A stretch of DNA of 5,884 nucleotides from Planctomycetales bacterium. GTDB taxonomy: Bacteria > Planctomycetota > Phycisphaerae > SM23-33. Each line of letters begins with the position of its first letter. The first letter of the stretch is position 1. The DNA lies in the NCBI GenBank assembly GCA_030642005.1, contig DAOWOP010000168.1, positions 1 through 5,884 of the forward strand, written 5' to 3'. Shown here piece after piece: positions 4,791 to 5,884 of this stretch. A program made the position numbers and the translations under genes. The notes under the pieces were generated by a model. It did not search any database, was not told where the DNA came from, and saw only the letters and a list, made by a program, of their open reading frames with translations.

Positions 4791-5884
4791 ATGAAGCCTG
4801 TAGCGTGGTTATTGATTTGCGTTATCGTCGTCTGCTTTTCTGGCTTGGCGTGCCAGGAGCCGACCGGGACTGTCGCCGACAAGGCGACGCCGGCGAGCAG
4901 CCCCGCGCTGTTGCCGGAGACGGCGAAACTGCCCCTGGCGAAATTGCCTCCCGCCGTCAAACGTCCCTCCGACGCCCCCGATGCCGAAAAACTCCCCAAA
5001 CGCGCCGCCGGGATAGTTGACCGGGCTGAAAGACTGATTGTCAGGGGCGACTATATCCAGGCCATTACTCTGCTCGAACGCGCCACGGGATTTGCTCCGC
5101 ACTCGCCCCGCGTGCGCAGAGGCCTTGGCCTTGCTTATGCGGCTTTGGGTGACCGCGCCAAGGCCGAGCCTCACCTGCTCGCTTCGGCCAAGATCGCCCC
5201 GAACCACGTGCGGGTTCAACTTGTTCTTGGCCAGTATGCAGTCATGCAGCGGCAGTATGATAAGGCGGTAATCCGCTTCCGCCGGGCCTTACTATGTAGC
5301 GACGCCGCCGACGATAACCCCGACACCGCCGAGACCCTGCTGCGCCTTGGGGACCTGCTTGAGCGTCGGGCCTGCTGGACCGCGTCGCTGGAATGTTACG
5401 AGCGATTGGCCAAACTCATCGCTTCGCACGGGCGGGCGTTTTCCAGTCGCAGCCTGTTGAAACCTCTGGTCGCCAGGCCTGAGCGATGTATGGTCGCCCG
5501 TGGCCGGCTGCTGCTGAAACTGCGCCAGGCCGACGAGGCGGCCGTCCTGCTGGAACGTGCATACCGGCGCGACAAGACCGACCCTCATGCCGGCCGACTG
5601 GCCGTAATCGCACTGCTGAAGACGGGCGATTTCGAACGGCCGCGAGCCATCGTTATGGAAATGCTCACCGAACCGGCCCGACGCCGCGAAGCGATAGCGT
5701 CAGCCGTTCTGTGGTGCAGGGCGAAGAAGACCCCGTCGGCGCCGAAGTCGCTGCTGGCCCAGCACCTAGCCAGCGGCGGGCTTAATTCGGACTTTGTAAT
5801 CGCAATGGCCGAAGTCGCCGCCGAACTCGGCGACGCCGACGAAGCAGCCGATATGCTGGCGAAATACCTCGCCAAAGCCTCGGA
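4791..5884 (+). CDS. TPR-repeat lipoprotein (3' end outside window)
   Basis: The frame is open for 364 codons from ATG 4791 to the window edge with no stop. The N-terminus is a lipoprotein signal peptide: MKPVAW, a hydrophobic stretch (LLICVIVVCF), then the lipobox GLAC with the acylated cysteine at residue 21, so the protein should be membrane-anchored outside the cytoplasm. A Pro/Ala-rich linker (about 24-70) follows. Tetratricopeptide repeats then begin: residues about 73-105 (GDYIQAITLLERATGFAP), 107-138 (LGLAYAALGDRAKAEPHLLASAKIAP) and 141-170 (LGQYAVMQRQYDKAVIRFRRAL). Further weaker helical repeats include LLRLGDLLERRACWTASLECYERL and LLKLRQADEAAVLLERAYRRD. TPR proteins are protein-interaction scaffolds; the partner is unknown. 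The ATG is chosen because it gives a good signal peptide; the only strong Shine-Dalgarno sequence is 30 bases upstream. It is separated from hisG by 209 bases containing the copy 2 repeat, so it is probably a separate transcription unit. Confidence 0.88.
   Translation, partial: MKPVAWLLICVIVVCFSGLACQEPTGTVADKATPASSPALLPETAKLPLAKLPPAVKRPSDAPDAEKLPKRAAGIVDRAERLIVRGDYIQAITLLERATGFAPHSPRVRRGLGLAYAALGDRAKAEPHLLASAKIAPNHVRVQLVLGQYAVMQRQYDKAVIRFRRALLCSDAADDNPDTAETLLRLGDLLERRACWTASLECYERLAKLIASHGRAFSSRSLLKPLVARPERCMVARGRLLLKLRQADEAAVLLERAYRRDKTDPHAGRLAVIALLKTGDFERPRAIVMEMLTEPARRREAIASAVLWCRAKKTPSAPKSLLAQHLASGGLNSDFVIAMAEVAAELGDADEAADMLAKYLAKAS

Noticed and set aside
4805..5785. Several short frames on both strands after 4800
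   Set aside because: The continuous + strand frame from 4791 with a lipobox and TPR motifs explains the region; the short frames are shadows rich in Arg/Pro.

Overview
This looks like a chromosomal segment from a moderately GC-rich bacterium, most plausibly a member of the Planctomycetota (Phycisphaerae or a similar lineage). That placement is an inference from three things: the style of the IF2 protein, a nuclease-fold-like protein with a histone-H1-like Lys/Ala tail, and gene-dense DNA whose gaps hold hairpin-forming repeats. No marker in the window proves the phylum. All supported genes are on the + strand.

Layout. Positions 1-1872 hold the 3' part of infB (translation initiation factor IF2, open at the window edge). 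It is followed six bases later by ylxP (DUF503) and then by rbfA (2306-2686). This infB-ylxP-rbfA order is the conserved translation/ribosome-maturation cluster known from Bacillus and many other bacteria. The usual next gene, truB, is absent here. Instead comes a 293-aa basic protein (2776-3657). Its N-terminal part reads like a catalytically dead endonuclease III (HhH-GPD) domain, and its C-terminal 80 residues are an AK/AE-repeat, histone-H1-like tail. Only 36 bases later is a long-form hisG (3694-4581, ATP phosphoribosyltransferase), away from any other his gene in view. After a 209-base gap, a TPR lipoprotein begins at 4791 and runs off the right edge. It has no stop codon in the window, so a scan for closed ORFs would miss it.

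The gaps are the most distinctive part. Three hold long hairpin-forming repeats. Two belong to one family built on GGATTACAGG-like units: 2182-2268 (ylxP/rbfA gap) and 4597-4722 (after hisG). One arm of the first, reverse-complemented, matches the left arm of the second at 43 of 45 positions. The second copy carries a separate 31-base GC-rich hairpin (4677-4707) placed cleanly inside its right arm. The third repeat (2665-2760) is an unrelated inverted repeat with 33-base arms. It starts inside rbfA, supplies the last residues and stop codon of RbfA, and ends just before the H1-tailed gene.

Functionally, infB, ylxP and rbfA serve translation initiation and 30S maturation. The H1-tailed protein probably binds nucleic acid, hisG starts histidine biosynthesis, and the lipoprotein is a surface or periplasmic TPR scaffold of unknown role. 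No complete new defence or mobile system is visible. The candidates for novelty are the nested hairpin repeats and the dead-glycosylase/H1-tail fusion.
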